Part shown: in pieces, positions 27,701 to 34,279 of the stretch
How the letters are laid out: every line of letters begins with the position of its first letter
Position numbering within the stretch: position 1 is the stretch's first letter
Source of the DNA: Torymus aiolomorphi
Lineage: Eukaryota; Arthropoda; Insecta; Hymenoptera; Torymidae
Direction of reading: 5' to 3'
Length of the DNA: 64,000 bases
Assembly: GCA_036365515.1 (NCBI GenBank)
Contig: CM070874.1
Coordinates: 49,482,583-49,546,582 of the forward strand
Made by a program: the position numbers and the translations under genes
Notes under the pieces: model-generated
What the model saw: only the letters and a program-made list of their open reading frames with translations
What the model was told of the DNA's origin: nothing
Database searches by the model: none

Positions 27701-29761
27701 TTGGAAATTTAAATGTTGCAGATCGAAAAAAAATTTTCAAAAATACGCAAATATGAGTCTTGTTTTTTCGTTTCTTTTATAACATTAAACTAAAAGTAAC
27801 TAATATCAACAGGATCCAAACTTCTATTGTACATCATATTGGGTTTACTATCTTAAACTTTTTATCTAAAATGTTTTTCTTTTTTTTTAATAGTCAAAGA
27901 ATAAAATTTTTGAAATTTCTATTAAAATATTTTATCCCCTAATGTTTAAAATCAATAACTACCCTACTGAGAAAGCACATGTGGGACTCACGTCGTTCTT
28001 ATATGGTTCATATATGTTTCCCATGTGGGTTATTATTTTATAATATAATTATAGTTTTGAAAGCTTTAGTGAATAAGTTTATTCTAATTTTGTGAAATAC
28101 TATCAACATATTATAAACACATGAAAATGGGGGTATAAATAGATTATTTTATCAAGACTTTAATTATGAATTTTATTTTAAAGATATAAATAAAAAAGTT
28201 TATTTAAAAATTAATTTTCAAGTTAGTCATGAAAGACCCACATAGGACCCATGTGGGAAACATGTGAGAACCATGTGGGTACCAATGGGATCCCTCAGAA
28301 AAATCTCAGATTGGTCTTGAGTTTCACATGATTCCTACAAGATCTCGCAAGGCTTCCATGTGGTTCCCATGTGTTTCCAACATGGGTTCTAAATGGAGTT
28401 TGTCAGTAGGGTAAAGTTTAAGGTTTTATTAAAATTATTTTCATTGCATGCATTTGTATATATATTTTTTATAGCATTACTTACCTTCACAACCTAAAGC
28501 AATAACATTTTCTGATAACTTTGTAGGCCTAAGATCGTTTAATATCATTTTGTACAATAAATTAATGATAGCCTTCCACTTATCATCACTGTAAGTATAA
28601 CTAACATCATCACCTAATGGAGAACCATTTGGATGATGAACTTGTATCAAAAGAAGATAGAGCTTATATTTTTCGTCTGGACCTTTTAAATCAATCATTG
28701 ATAATGGTATACTTTCCCCAAATTTACAGAGAATAAATCTACTGTCCGTGGCAATTTCATGACATACTGTATAAGTCAATTTGAACAAAATATCTGTTGA
28801 CATAATGTTATATGACTGATAATTTTCCAAAAGATTACCTAAAAAATTGAATTTATAAGTTCAATTGAAAAATTTGTTTCCATGTAAAATTTAGATTGTT
28901 TCATTGAAATACGTTAAAGATATATTTACCAATAATTGGTAACAATTTCTTTGTTTCAAATAATAAAGTTGATAATGTGCATCCATATTGAACAATGAGA
29001 TCCACTGTTTCAAGAAGTTTCACATAATCAACATTAGGAACAACATTTTTTAATATAGAAGAGCAAGTGTGTAATAATTCTTGCCAGTGATTATGATTTA
29101 CTAGCGTTCGTTGTGATCTCTTTTGCAACACATATTTTCTTAAAATACTTAAGTATATTTCATAAAATTCAGAATATATTTGAGCATTTTGAATTTGTAA
29201 TACTTGTAGTGTTGAAATAACTGCATCTTTTGGCTTAAGAAAATAGTTTGCTTTCTCGGCTGTTGAATACACAAGTTTTGTTATTCTTTCTTTATCAAGT
29301 TTTCCAGAATTTCCAGTTAGTTTACTGATTCGCTCTATTTCCTAAAAATAAAATAAAATTATATAACATTATATTAGATTACAGATTCAATTTTAAATTT
29401 AATATAGTTGAAACAGATATTATATAAACTATATTACAAGATAACTTACACTTATGAACAATTCATGAACAATAACAAATAAATCATTCCATGAATATGT
29501 CTCATATCTTATGTTCAAATCAGGATTTTTTGAATATTCAGTTATCTGGTCTAAGACTTCTGAGTTATCATCCCATAATTCTAATAATTGTTTTATGGCT
29601 TTCTGTTGAGTAATGAAGTATTATTACTGTGTATTTAAAAATTAATCGTAGAAACAAATAATATAAATTATAAAATTTTTCATACAAACCTTATAATCAG
29701 TGACTTTTTTACTTTTAGCAAATGAAATGATTTGTGAAAGCCGATCCATATGAGATGACAT
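1..29761 (-). CDS. ATM: ATM serine/threonine checkpoint kinase (PIKK family), 18 exons, C-terminus cut by window edge
   Basis: ATM is the PI3K-like kinase that senses DNA double-strand breaks. I joined 18 exons by reading frame and GT-AG sites, in transcript order: 29761-29690, 29602-29450, 29341-28930, 28838-28485, 15535-15145, 13535-11770, 11459-11022, 5879-5221, 4991-4432, 4360-4021, 3918-3471, 3034-2744, 2653-2348, 2275-2061, 1987-1650, 1507-1044, 669-437, 352-80. They total 7,713 nt, exactly 2,571 codons, with every phase matching. N-terminal HEAT repeats, the FAT domain and the kinase N-lobe ([16 protein letters not shown] near residue 2,481) are all recognisable against animal ATM. The catalytic loop, activation segment and FATC lie left of base 1. 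Human ATM has 3,056 residues, so perhaps 300-400 codons are missing. The start ATG (29,761) opens [10 protein letters not shown]. No frameshift or internal stop was seen. Drosophila calls this gene tefu. Confidence 0.93.
80..669 (-). CDS. ATM: ATM exons 17-18: start of the kinase domain
   Basis: Exon 669-437 encodes the linker and first strands of the kinase fold, with the family segment [11 protein letters not shown] matching the VVPT motif that opens PIKK kinase domains, then IICIGSDG. Exon 352-80 continues with [31 protein letters not shown] and the [19 protein letters not shown] stretch. These are hallmarks of ATM rather than ATR or mTOR. The donor after TTGCAC is a strong GTAAGT. Bases 1-79 are intron. 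The acceptor of exon 17 was placed at 669/670 because that keeps a [11 protein letters not shown] segment aligned with ATM and closes the reading phase. Confidence 0.93.
1044..3918 (-). CDS. ATM: ATM exons 11-16: FAT domain
   Basis: Six exons (3918-3471, 3034-2744, 2653-2348, 2275-2061, 1987-1650, 1507-1044) encode the alpha-helical FAT repeats that clamp the kinase. Landmarks shared with vertebrate ATM are [73 protein letters not shown] and [10 protein letters not shown], then [14 protein letters not shown]. Introns here are short (72-436 bp). The 3035-3470 intron contains a degenerate inverted repeat built on TTTTACGG / CCGTAAAA words. Confidence 0.92.
4021..5879 (-). CDS. ATM: ATM exons 8-10: C-terminal HEAT-repeat spiral
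   Basis: Exons 5879-5221, 4991-4432 and 4360-4021 encode helical repeats between the N-terminal spiral and FAT. Exon 9 (4991-4432) is much richer in G and C than its neighbours. Its antisense strand stays open for 222 codons, but its sense translation ([36 protein letters not shown]) is clearly ATM, and the antisense ORF is a shadow. For exon 8 the acceptor TTAATTAG|TT was preferred over the nearer TTCAG because only the former keeps phase with exon 7. Confidence 0.9.
6850..6995. repeat. Hairpin MITE of the TTAAGTCAC / CTCGCTGCGCTCGGGCG family
   Basis: About 145 bp fold back on themselves. The left arm runs ACGATACTCGTGACTTAAGTG then TCATTATTACACGGCG, and the right arm mirrors it (CGCCGTGCAATAATGGGCCAC, ACTTAAGTCACACGTATCGT). 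The centre is the self-complementary CGCTGCGCTCGGGCGC. Related copies are at 6,187-6,300, 8,030-8,175, 8,735-8,915 and 26,255-26,435, with a distant relative at 43,045-43,200. They show no coding capacity. The element class is unknown to me; it is most likely a non-autonomous DNA transposon. Confidence 0.8.
7080..7470. repeat. Degenerate array of TGTAAGAAA words in both orientations
   Basis: The stretch is composed almost entirely of variants of TGTAAGAAA / TGTAAAAA and their complements (TTTCTTACA, TTTTTACAC). Blocks of one orientation are followed by blocks of the other, so it can form several alternative hairpins. No ORF is present. It is one of several word-array elements in this window. 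Confidence 0.65.
9030..10920. mobile_element. Compound foldback element (about 1.9 kb) with nested palindrome
   Basis: Outer arms at 9,030-9,140 and 10,810-10,920 are inverted copies of an ACTAAACTATTGACTCAACT word array. Inside lie a degenerate tandem array of about 45 bp units around TTGTGCTTTTTTCGT (9,590-9,815), a large palindrome (9,846-10,445) and an array of TTTCTCACCTGTTTTAGGG words (10,640-10,800). It sits within an ATM intron. No transposase is visible, so it is probably a nest of non-autonomous insertions. Confidence 0.6.
9846..10445. repeat. 600-bp palindrome
   Basis: The arms run about 9,846-10,080 and 10,200-10,445 and pair over most of their length. For example TATTGAACCCCTGTTCCAGG on the left faces CCTGGAACAGGGGTTCAATA on the right. 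The 95- and 79-codon ORFs inside it follow from the repeat and have no recognisable product. Confidence 0.8.
11022..13535 (-). CDS. ATM: ATM exons 6-7: large HEAT-repeat exon and follower
   Basis: Exon 13535-11770 is 1,766 nt long, unusually large for this gene, and encodes about 589 residues of AT-rich, poorly conserved helical repeats. Exon 11459-11022 follows after a 310-bp intron. The assignment rests on continuous phase with well-conserved exons on both sides ([16 protein letters not shown] upstream and [14 protein letters not shown] downstream), because the sequence itself resembles ATM only weakly. That is expected for this part of the protein. Confidence 0.88.
14326..14776. repeat. 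450-bp palindromic element in the 1.6-kb ATM intron
   Basis: The left arm begins CCCCTAAAATAAGAAATCAG and the right arm ends CTGATTTCTTATTTTAGGAG. An inner pair GGGGAGAATTATAAATAGAC / GTCTATTAATAATTCTCCCC surrounds a short centre near 14,550. No coding potential was seen. Beyond this element, the 13,536-15,144 intron holds a diverged copy (13,590-13,900) of the GGATCACCAGGTGAAC repeat also found near 25,320-25,480. Confidence 0.8.
15145..15535 (-). CDS. ATM: ATM exon 5, isolated by a 12.9-kb intron
   Basis: This exon encodes [30 protein letters not shown] and [12 protein letters not shown], matching the KRKKIELGW ... WLQIATQLISKYP ... LWNKIW region of vertebrate ATM. The acceptor GTGTATAG|TTTTCAGG is chosen over the CAG six bases downstream because it joins exon 4 in phase (..[12 protein letters not shown]). 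The exon stands alone between a 1.6-kb intron and a 12.9-kb intron, and a CA microsatellite starts about 60 bp upstream of it. Confidence 0.9.
15597..15796. repeat. (CA)n / (CG)n compound microsatellite
   Basis: A pure CA run of about 60 bp is followed by CG and CGCA units, then another long CA run. Open frames on both strands read as Thr-His or Cys-Val polymers and are artefacts. It lies about 60 bp upstream (in transcript sense) of ATM exon 5. Confidence 0.98.
16330..16640. repeat. Array of AACTAAAA / TTTTAGTT words
   Basis: About 300 bp are made of variants of AACTAAAATTTTAGTT, separated by short spacers such as GATTGGC, CAGCTTTC and GAACGAC. The word is self-complementary, so every unit can pair with every other. 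No ORF. Confidence 0.7.
16646..17345. repeat. Two diverged direct copies of a ~200-bp repeat
   Basis: Copies at about 16,646-16,850 and 17,150-17,345 both start AATAACTC(A/G)CCAGG(A/G)GA and continue through ACACTAAAT and CTA(T/C)TAAACTTTTGG to AAATTCGTTTTCAG. They are separated by about 300 bp of AT-rich sequence with no feature I recognise. Confidence 0.7.
18058..18190 (-). repeat. Truncated copy of the GGTGATG MITE
   Basis: It shares ACGTTTTAAGTTTAATAAAG, ATCAAAGAGTTTTTTTCTTA and the terminal GGGTATCGCATCACC with the full copies at 19,957, 25,668 and 26,471, in the opposite orientation by internal sequence. One terminus is missing. Confidence 0.75.
18374..18559. repeat. Hairpin built on GAAGAAAAGCC words
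   Basis: The left half has three copies of GAAGAAAAGC and the right half has the complement (GCTTTTCTTCG) repeated. Outer arms ATCGTCGCGTGATACGAAG and CTTCGTAGCACGCGACGA pair. It is about 185 bp long and non-coding. Confidence 0.75.
18660..18802. repeat. 143-bp hairpin with repeated TGTGCACA words
   Basis: A near-perfect inverted repeat begins GTTCTTGTTTATGCACAT and ends ATGTGCACAAACAAGAAC. The centre is the palindrome GATCTATATATATAGAT with minor variation. Each arm contains three diverged GTGCACA words. Confidence 0.85.
18899..19243 (+). pseudogene. Transposase-like fragment (DFAENWAV motif)
   Basis: An open stretch of about 110 codons contains [19 protein letters not shown]. The (V/I)DFAEN(W/Y) motif followed by a short spacer and HW is familiar from transposon-encoded proteins of arthropods and cnidarians, where the Asp is probably the first acid of an RNase-H-like fold. 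Here the frame ends QGNH-stop where Trp (TGG) would be expected, so one substitution to TGA may have ended it. No intact remainder follows. The specific superfamily is not certain. Confidence 0.5.
19957..20159 (+). repeat. GGTGATG MITE, copy A (203 bp)
   Basis: The ends are GGTGATGCGATA and TATCACATCACC, flanked on both sides by TTAA. The interior has the pair GTTCCCGTTTTTCTC / GAGAAAAACGGGAAC and an inner pair around AAACTCTTTGATA / TGTCAAAGAGTTT. It abuts the outer end of the Penelope-like element, so TTAA is shared. Non-coding, probably a non-autonomous DNA transposon. Confidence 0.85.
20162..21360 (-). pseudogene. Inverted 5'-truncated Penelope copy (endonuclease end)
   Basis: The minus strand encodes the end of the RT domain ([20 protein letters not shown]), a linker and the endonuclease region. 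It shares a TAA stop in the linker (near 20,925, after HNI) with the plus-strand unit. It also has a private stop that replaces the Tyr of the YIG motif (DAH-stop-IG near 20,800). The final fragment at 20,523-20,732 carries the [12 protein letters not shown] segment. Confidence 0.85.
21361..22481 (+). pseudogene. Penelope-type reverse transcriptase, 5'-truncated and inactivated
   Basis: Translation from 21,361 begins [11 protein letters not shown], the start of the Penelope RT core, so the N-terminal region is missing. Landmarks are [14 protein letters not shown], the motif A region [12 protein letters not shown] (near 21,800), [10 protein letters not shown] and the motif C region FRHVDDS (near 22,105). 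In motif A the metal-binding Asp reads Gly (GGC; family pattern is LDVVSLFTN). The frame stops after IKKHKI, where a 2-base loss relative to the inverted copy (AAACATAAAATC versus AAACATACAAAATC) shifts the frame. Confidence 0.88.
22655..23020 (+). pseudogene. Penelope GIY-YIG endonuclease domain
   Basis: This is the downstream part of the same polyprotein. [19 protein letters not shown] is the GIY-YIG core with the CxxC pair typical of Penelope endonucleases, KKRISEH supplies the conserved Arg, and [10 protein letters not shown] supplies the conserved Glu. An in-frame TAA just upstream, after KKHNI (22,619-22,621), separates it from the RT. The endonuclease motifs themselves look intact, unlike those of the inverted copy. 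Confidence 0.88.
23255..23305 (+). ncRNA. Hammerhead-ribozyme-like core at the Penelope 3' end
   Basis: CTGAAGA (23,260-23,266) followed by GAAAC (23,274-23,278) and GTCGCATTCGACTA fits the CUGANGA / GAAA / stem III-NUH layout of minimal hammerheads reported from Penelope-like elements. In this copy stem II is shortened and probably lost. In the inverted copy (minus strand, about 20,283-20,235) a TCGAC / GTTGA stem II with a six-base loop is present. Stem I is not convincing in either. Activity is unproven. Confidence 0.45.
25229..25480 (+). repeat. GGTGGCTCCGGCG repeat family copy
   Basis: It begins AAGGTGGCTCCGGCG and contains AGGGTCACCAGGTCAAC and AAAAGCATTTTTCTTCGTCA. Diverged relatives are seen at 13,590-13,900 (plus) and about 8,550-8,740 (minus, ending CGCCGGAGCTACCTT). 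Non-coding; class unknown. Confidence 0.65.
25668..25869 (+). repeat. GGTGATG MITE, copy B (202 bp)
   Basis: Same ends and interior as copy A, starting GGTGATGTGATACCCACG and ending GTATCACATCACC. TTAA follows on the right, but the left flank is CCCC. Confidence 0.85.
26255..26435. repeat. Hairpin MITE, CTCGCTATGCTCGGGCG copy
   Basis: Arms ACGATACACGTCTCATAAGT and ACTTATACCACTAGTATCGT flank GGCACGGC and a central CGCTATGCTCGGGCG. It belongs to the same family as the 6,850-6,995 hairpin but is diverged. Confidence 0.7.
26471..26671 (+). repeat. GGTGATG MITE, copy C (201 bp)
   Basis: It starts GGTGATGCGATACTGACAC and ends GGTATCACATCACC, followed by TTAA. It is nearly identical to copies A and B inside, which suggests recent activity of the family. 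Confidence 0.85.
27060..27490. repeat. Repeat with internal duplication, ends GGTGATG / CATCACC
   Basis: Starts AAGGTGATGAATATCGAC and ends TCGAACATCACCTTA. Two diverged units share AATAGAATCA, then TACGGAGCGCTTGACGAA (about 27,110-27,175 and 27,280-27,345). Non-coding. Confidence 0.6.
27961..28412. mobile_element. Foldback element ACCCTACTGA...TCAGTAGGGT built of CATGTGGG words
   Basis: Terminal inverted repeats ACCCTACTGA / TCAGTAGGGT bound 452 bp. Both ends are dense with variants of CCCATGTGGG, GGTTCCCATGTG and their complements, while the middle is AT-rich and non-coding. The 50,272 element has the same terminus but a different repeated word. Confidence 0.7.
28485..29761 (-). CDS. ATM: ATM exons 1-4: amino terminus
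   Basis: Exon 1 (29761-29690) encodes 24 residues ending SKKVTDYK. Exon 2 (29602-29450) starts [10 protein letters not shown] and sits where the TAN motif of Tel1/ATM proteins lies. Exon 3 (29341-28930) contains [15 protein letters not shown]. Exon 4 (28838-28485) contains [14 protein letters not shown] followed by [14 protein letters not shown], which parallels the IYIHHPKG ... KWRSILYNLYDLL block of ATM. The four exons are separated by introns of about 90-110 bp. The next coding exon is 12.9 kb away. Confidence 0.91.
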
Positions 29762-30380
29762 TTTGTCAATTACGAAAATTACAAGAATTATAATAGTTGA
29801 CTAAGTATGAACAATATAAATTAACCTAGATGATTACTATAGTTTATACAACAAGCACGCATTATAAATCTATACATTACAAAAACTTGGAATAAATAAA
29901 TATCCCAATGTTGGTTTTAATCACATTTTATCGAGTGACAATTGTTGACTGAGGAAAGTTACAAAAAACATTTGATCTTTTCTGTTCTCGTAGTTTATCC
30001 GTTTACCGCCACCTGTGTATTTCTTCTAAGAATTCGAAGCGACGTTGCCATATTGCTGTTCGATACGTAGATATTCAACTGCTAATTAATTATAAACTGA
30101 AAGAATGATTTGTGCACTAAAATTTAAAAAAAAAGAAATAAGCGTTTTCATTCAACTTTTTAGTGGATCACTATAATTTAATAACTGTTAGATAATTGTG
30201 TTGTCGTTATATTTGCAAATATTTGTATTTGTTACCAACAGCTAATGAGCCAACACGTGATCTAAGAATGTCATACCTACCATCTTCAAAACGCAAAAAT
30301 ATAATTCAGTACGCGCGCCCTTTTGGACCGGTTTATAACCTGAGAAACTTGTGAAAGTATAACTATATAAACTATAAACA
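29762..30380. promoter_or_regulatory. Shared bidirectional promoter of ATM and RFC5
   Basis: The start codons of ATM (minus) and RFC5 (plus) are about 620 bp apart with nothing else between them, so both promoters must lie here or overlap it. The RFC5-proximal side has a small GC-rich patch, ACGCGCGCCC. I could not identify a TATA box or a specific factor site. Confidence 0.7.
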
Positions 30381-31941
30381 ATGTCTTCAGACGCACCAAA
30401 AGTTATTCATAATTTACCATGGTAAAATAATGCATTATCTGTGTATAACATTTTTTTTATAATTTATTTATAATTTACGTACAACAATACTATATAAAAT
30501 ATTTTTTTAATTAAAGGGTTGAAAAGTATCGTCCAAATAAATTAGATGATCTTATTTCTCATGAAGAAATCATTCAAACAAGTGTGTATCGATATTGCTA
30601 AAATTTAAGCTATTTATATGTATAATATTAATCAACGTATTTAAATTTGTATTATAGTTAATAAATTTATTGACCAAGATCAATTACCACATCTACTATT
30701 GTATGGTCCACCAGGTACTGGAAAAACCAGTACAATACTTGCATGTGCAAAAAAGCTGTACACATCTCAGCAGTTTAATTCAATGGTAAACTATATAAAT
30801 GTTTCACAATTATTTATTTCTTTAATAAAAGTAGTATAATTTGGTAGGTGTTGGAGTTAAACGCTTCAGATGATAGAGGAATTGGAATTGTCAGAGGTCA
30901 AATTTTAAGTTTTGCCAGTACAGGAACAATGTACAGATCAGGATTTAAATTAATTATTTTGGATGAAGCTGATGCTATGACTAATGATGCTCAGAATGCT
31001 CTTAGAAGAAGTTAGTACCTTTTCCAATAAAATAATAATTATTATAAGAAAGTTATAATAAAATAATGTTCTATATTTCTAGTAATTGAAAAATATACTG
31101 AGAATGTAAGGTTTTGTATTATATGCAACTATTTAAGTAAAATAATCCCTGCTATACAGTCCCGATGTACAAAATTCAGATTTGGACCTCTTGGTGCAGA
31201 ACAAATATTGCCTCGTTTAGAGCATGTAATCAAGGAAGAGAAGTAAATTTCATTGCAAAATTTTATTTCTTTATGGAAAAAGGTTTTTACATTAGTAATT
31301 TAAATAACTGATAATTTCAGTGTAACTGTAACTGAGGATGGCAAAAAAGCATTAATGACATTAAGTGATGGTGATATGAGGAGAGTATTAAATGTTTTAC
31401 AAAGTACATGGTTAGCATTTGGATGTGTTAATGAAAATAACGTTTACTCTTGTGTTGGACATCCTCTTCCAATAGATATAAAAAATATTGTCAATTGGTT
31501 ATTAAATGAAACTTATGAATCAGCTTATAGCAGTATCCTTTTAAACATATTTATATTATAAATTTTCTTAGTTATTTTAAATATTTTACATAGATAGGTA
31601 TTTTAAATTTTTTAAAATAACATATTTCAAATTTAATCTAATTCTTAGAAATTCAAGACTTAAAAACACAAAAAGGATTGGCTTTACAGGATATATTAAC
31701 TGAGATTCAAGTGATTGTTAACAGAAGTAAGTAAATAACTTTAAAAAAACATTTGTTTGAAATATTTTGGTTTAATCAATTTGATTACTTTTTAGTTGAA
31801 TTTCCTGATGATGTATTAATTGATCTTATAATAAGAATGGCAGAAATAGAAAAACGAGTTATAAGTGGATGTAATGAAGCTGTACAGTTAAATTCTCTCG
31901 TTGCTGCTTTTCAAAAGCCCCGAGAAATAGAAATTCCTTAA
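30381..31941 (+). CDS. RFC5: Replication factor C subunit 5 (clamp loader small subunit)
   Basis: RFC5 is a small AAA+ subunit of the RFC complex, which loads the PCNA clamp at primer-template junctions, and of the Rad17 and Ctf18 variants. Eight exons: 30381-30421, 30517-30581, 30658-30785, 30848-31010, 31083-31242, 31321-31532, 31649-31726, 31796-31941. They total 993 nt and 330 residues (human 340). Motifs: IHNLPWVEKYRP at the N-terminus, Walker [10 protein letters not shown] (residues 52-60), [11 protein letters not shown], Walker [14 protein letters not shown], the clamp-loader SRC motif in [14 protein letters not shown], and [14 protein letters not shown]. The match to human RFC5 (fly RfC3) is strong throughout. 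All splice phases agree. It is head-to-head with ATM and convergent with WDR77. Confidence 0.97.
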
Positions 31942-31999
31942 GTTCTGTTTTTGTATTTTTAAGAATATTATTAGGTTTTTGTACAATGTAATGTTTTAT

Positions 32000-32005
32000 A
32001 ATAAA
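32000..32005 (+). terminator. Probable RFC5 polyadenylation signal
   Basis: AATAAA lies 59 bases after the RFC5 stop. The ~530 bp between the RFC5 and WDR77 stop codons are AT-rich and otherwise featureless. Confidence 0.6.
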
Positions 32006-32465
32006 AATGTAAGTTATTAAAAATGAAGCATTAAAAAATGTACTCGGTATTGTATCAATGATATTTATATCTTATAAAAAATAGTTTCATATTTTTATTA
32101 GATGAAGTATTTAGTACAGAAACTCTTACCTGATCAAACTTTTATTGTTCTACAATTAGAATGTAAGTAGTACAGCAAAGTACTAAATAATAAACATTAC
32201 ACACTTTCTTCAATTTACTTTATTATTTTTAATTCGCAGTTTATCAAATTGTTTTCATGCTAACAAAATAAATCTTAACAACAAATGTACTTTTAGAATT
32301 ATTTCATATGCTGTAGCATCTTTATTATTTCATGCAACTTTTTTTTCAAAATAAAAAAATAAACTATTAAGTATAAAAGTAAAAAATATATATAAAGTAA
32401 TCCTATTACATATTTTATTATAAAGATGAAAAATAATTAGTGTGTACATGTATGTGCATATAATC

Positions 32466-32471
32466 TTTATT
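32466..32471 (-). terminator. Probable WDR77 polyadenylation signal next to the stop
   Basis: On the minus strand AATAAA begins only three bases after the TAA stop codon. If used, it implies a very short 3' UTR. Other AT-rich candidates lie further down toward 32,350. Confidence 0.5.
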
Positions 32472-32474
32472 GTA

Positions 32475-33992
32475 TTAGGCACTTGACGTAGACAGTACTT
32501 TATGCCTAAGAACCGTGTTATCCCATGAACATGTTACCAATTCACTTTTGTGCCATGCTAAGCCTCTAACAAAATCTGTATGTGCATTGTCCTCATAAAT
32601 AGGTAAAAAGTCATTGGATAAATCAAAAACTTTAACTTCTGTAGAATCACAACAACCAGCCAGCTGATTTGGAAAGTTAGGATTAAATAATAGTTTATGC
32701 ACTCCACGAGGAAATTTGACAGATTCATGGATTGGAGTTGCAATAATGTTTCGAATATCAAGAATTGCAATACTTCCATCAATTCCTCCAACTGCAACAA
32801 TATTCTCATCATTAGATTTCCAAGATGCAGTAGTGAGTCCACAATCAGTTTTTTTCCATAAACCTTAAAAGAATAAAAACAATAGCAATCAACATATGCA
32901 AATTTCATAATAAAGAAATATTAATTTTATAGGCAGGCTAACCAAGAGCAGGTTTGGATTTTCTTGTATCCCAAAGCAAAGCTTCAGAGTCCATGGATGT
33001 AGATAAAAATACCACATCACTGTTAACTTGAGTTTCTACACTAGTGACGACATCAGTTTGAGCTTGATGGTATGAAGATGTGGTTATCATGTCTGCCGTA
33101 TCCCATACTTTTATACTATAAGTCAATTAAATTGAGAATAATTATCATAATTTAAAATAATAAAAAACTTTTTTAAAATGGTTACCATGTGTCCATTCCT
33201 GCAGTAACAATATGTTTATTGTTGTTGAATGTTGAAATTGATGTTAAACTGTCATCATGTTGACACGAGTAGCCAATACACTGTAATTCTTGCAATTGTG
33301 TTTCAGAATTTAATAATAATTCGAAAACTTGTAGAAGGCCAGTATCTTCTCCAATCACAAATTTTTCATATTTATCTAAGTAAGTAGCCACATGCACGCC
33401 ACTTTCAGTACGTACTGCTGCAGCATAATGGTTGCGATCAAAGTTAGCAAGGTCAGTGTATAACCATATAGTGCCATTCCAATACCTATCTACCATATTA
33501 CTAGCTCCAAGAATGAGACTATCATCTGTAAATAGCACAAAAGTAAAATACTTGAAAGAATATGAACCATTAAAAATATGTTGATAAAATAATAAAAGGA
33601 TTTCATTGAAAACCATCAAATTTTAACTACGTTCAATAATTATTTATTGCAATGAAAAAAATGTAACTTTTAAAGTTCAATTGTGAAAAGAAGAGGGGTT
33701 GCACCGATTAGTAAATTTTTACAATAAGAGCTTGGCATATTAATAAAATATATTAGAATGAACAATGAAGACAAGAATTTTCCTAAAAGATAAATCCAGT
33801 CCTTGTTTGAATAATTTTCAAGACAATATTTTGAAAAGCCGGTCGACGTCGTTTCCTAACCTATGACTTACCCTTGTGCACCATGACGACTTCGAGTTGC
33901 TTGTCGAATGTCGGTGGGTGATCTGCTGCAGTTAAGTTTCTATAAGCATCCGCGTTGAGATTTGGATCGATTTGCTGGCTTTCCTGCTCCAT
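32475..33992 (-). CDS. WDR77: WD repeat protein 77 / methylosome protein 50
   Basis: MEP50 is the WD40 beta-propeller that binds PRMT5 and presents substrates for symmetric arginine dimethylation, for example Sm proteins and histones H2A/H4. Four exons: 33992-33872, 33525-33186, 33115-32943, 32863-32475. They total 1,023 nt and 340 residues (human 342). Segments parallel to human WDR77 are SLILGASNMVDRYWNGTIWL, HDDSLTSISTF, CIKVWD, LLWDTRKSKPA and the C-terminal HTDFVRGLAWHKSELVTCSW. WD-like endings (KVWD, LLWD) mark the propeller blades. The start ATG opens MEQESQQIDPN. All phases agree. The fly orthologue is valois, which is strongly diverged. A generic WD40 identity is possible but unlikely given the full-length match. 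Confidence 0.92.
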
Positions 33993-34244
33993 CTTATTTT
34001 TATTTTCGACGAAATTTTAAAATAAAAAATAGCAGCTCTGTTCTCACGTCGATTGGAGCGTTCTTTCACGATTCCATTCTATGCGCCCGCGCTCTCTGAA
34101 TCTGTTCCAAACCGACCGTACATACACACAGCATGCAAGACTCAGGAGCTTTGCATTTGCAAGTACGAAAGAGTGTTGTGAGTTCAGTGCCACACAGAGT
34201 TTCATTTTGCACCTATACATGTGTTGCATTTGTATAGGTGTGTG

Positions 34245-34279
<35 letters not shown>

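Larger units (their letters stand above)
15536..28484 (-). other. 12.9-kb ATM intron carrying a retroelement and many MITEs
   Basis: This interval lies between ATM exons 4 and 5 and contains no host exon that I can see. It holds a Penelope-like element, three full-length and one truncated copy of a 200-bp MITE, several hairpins, a transposase fragment and word arrays. The stretches 17,350-18,050, 19,250-19,950 and 23,380-25,230 contain AT-rich, degraded repeat sequence without a recognisable gene. Two diverged direct repeats beginning CCGCCATTTTG occur at 24,470-24,560 and 24,590-24,680. Confidence 0.85.
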
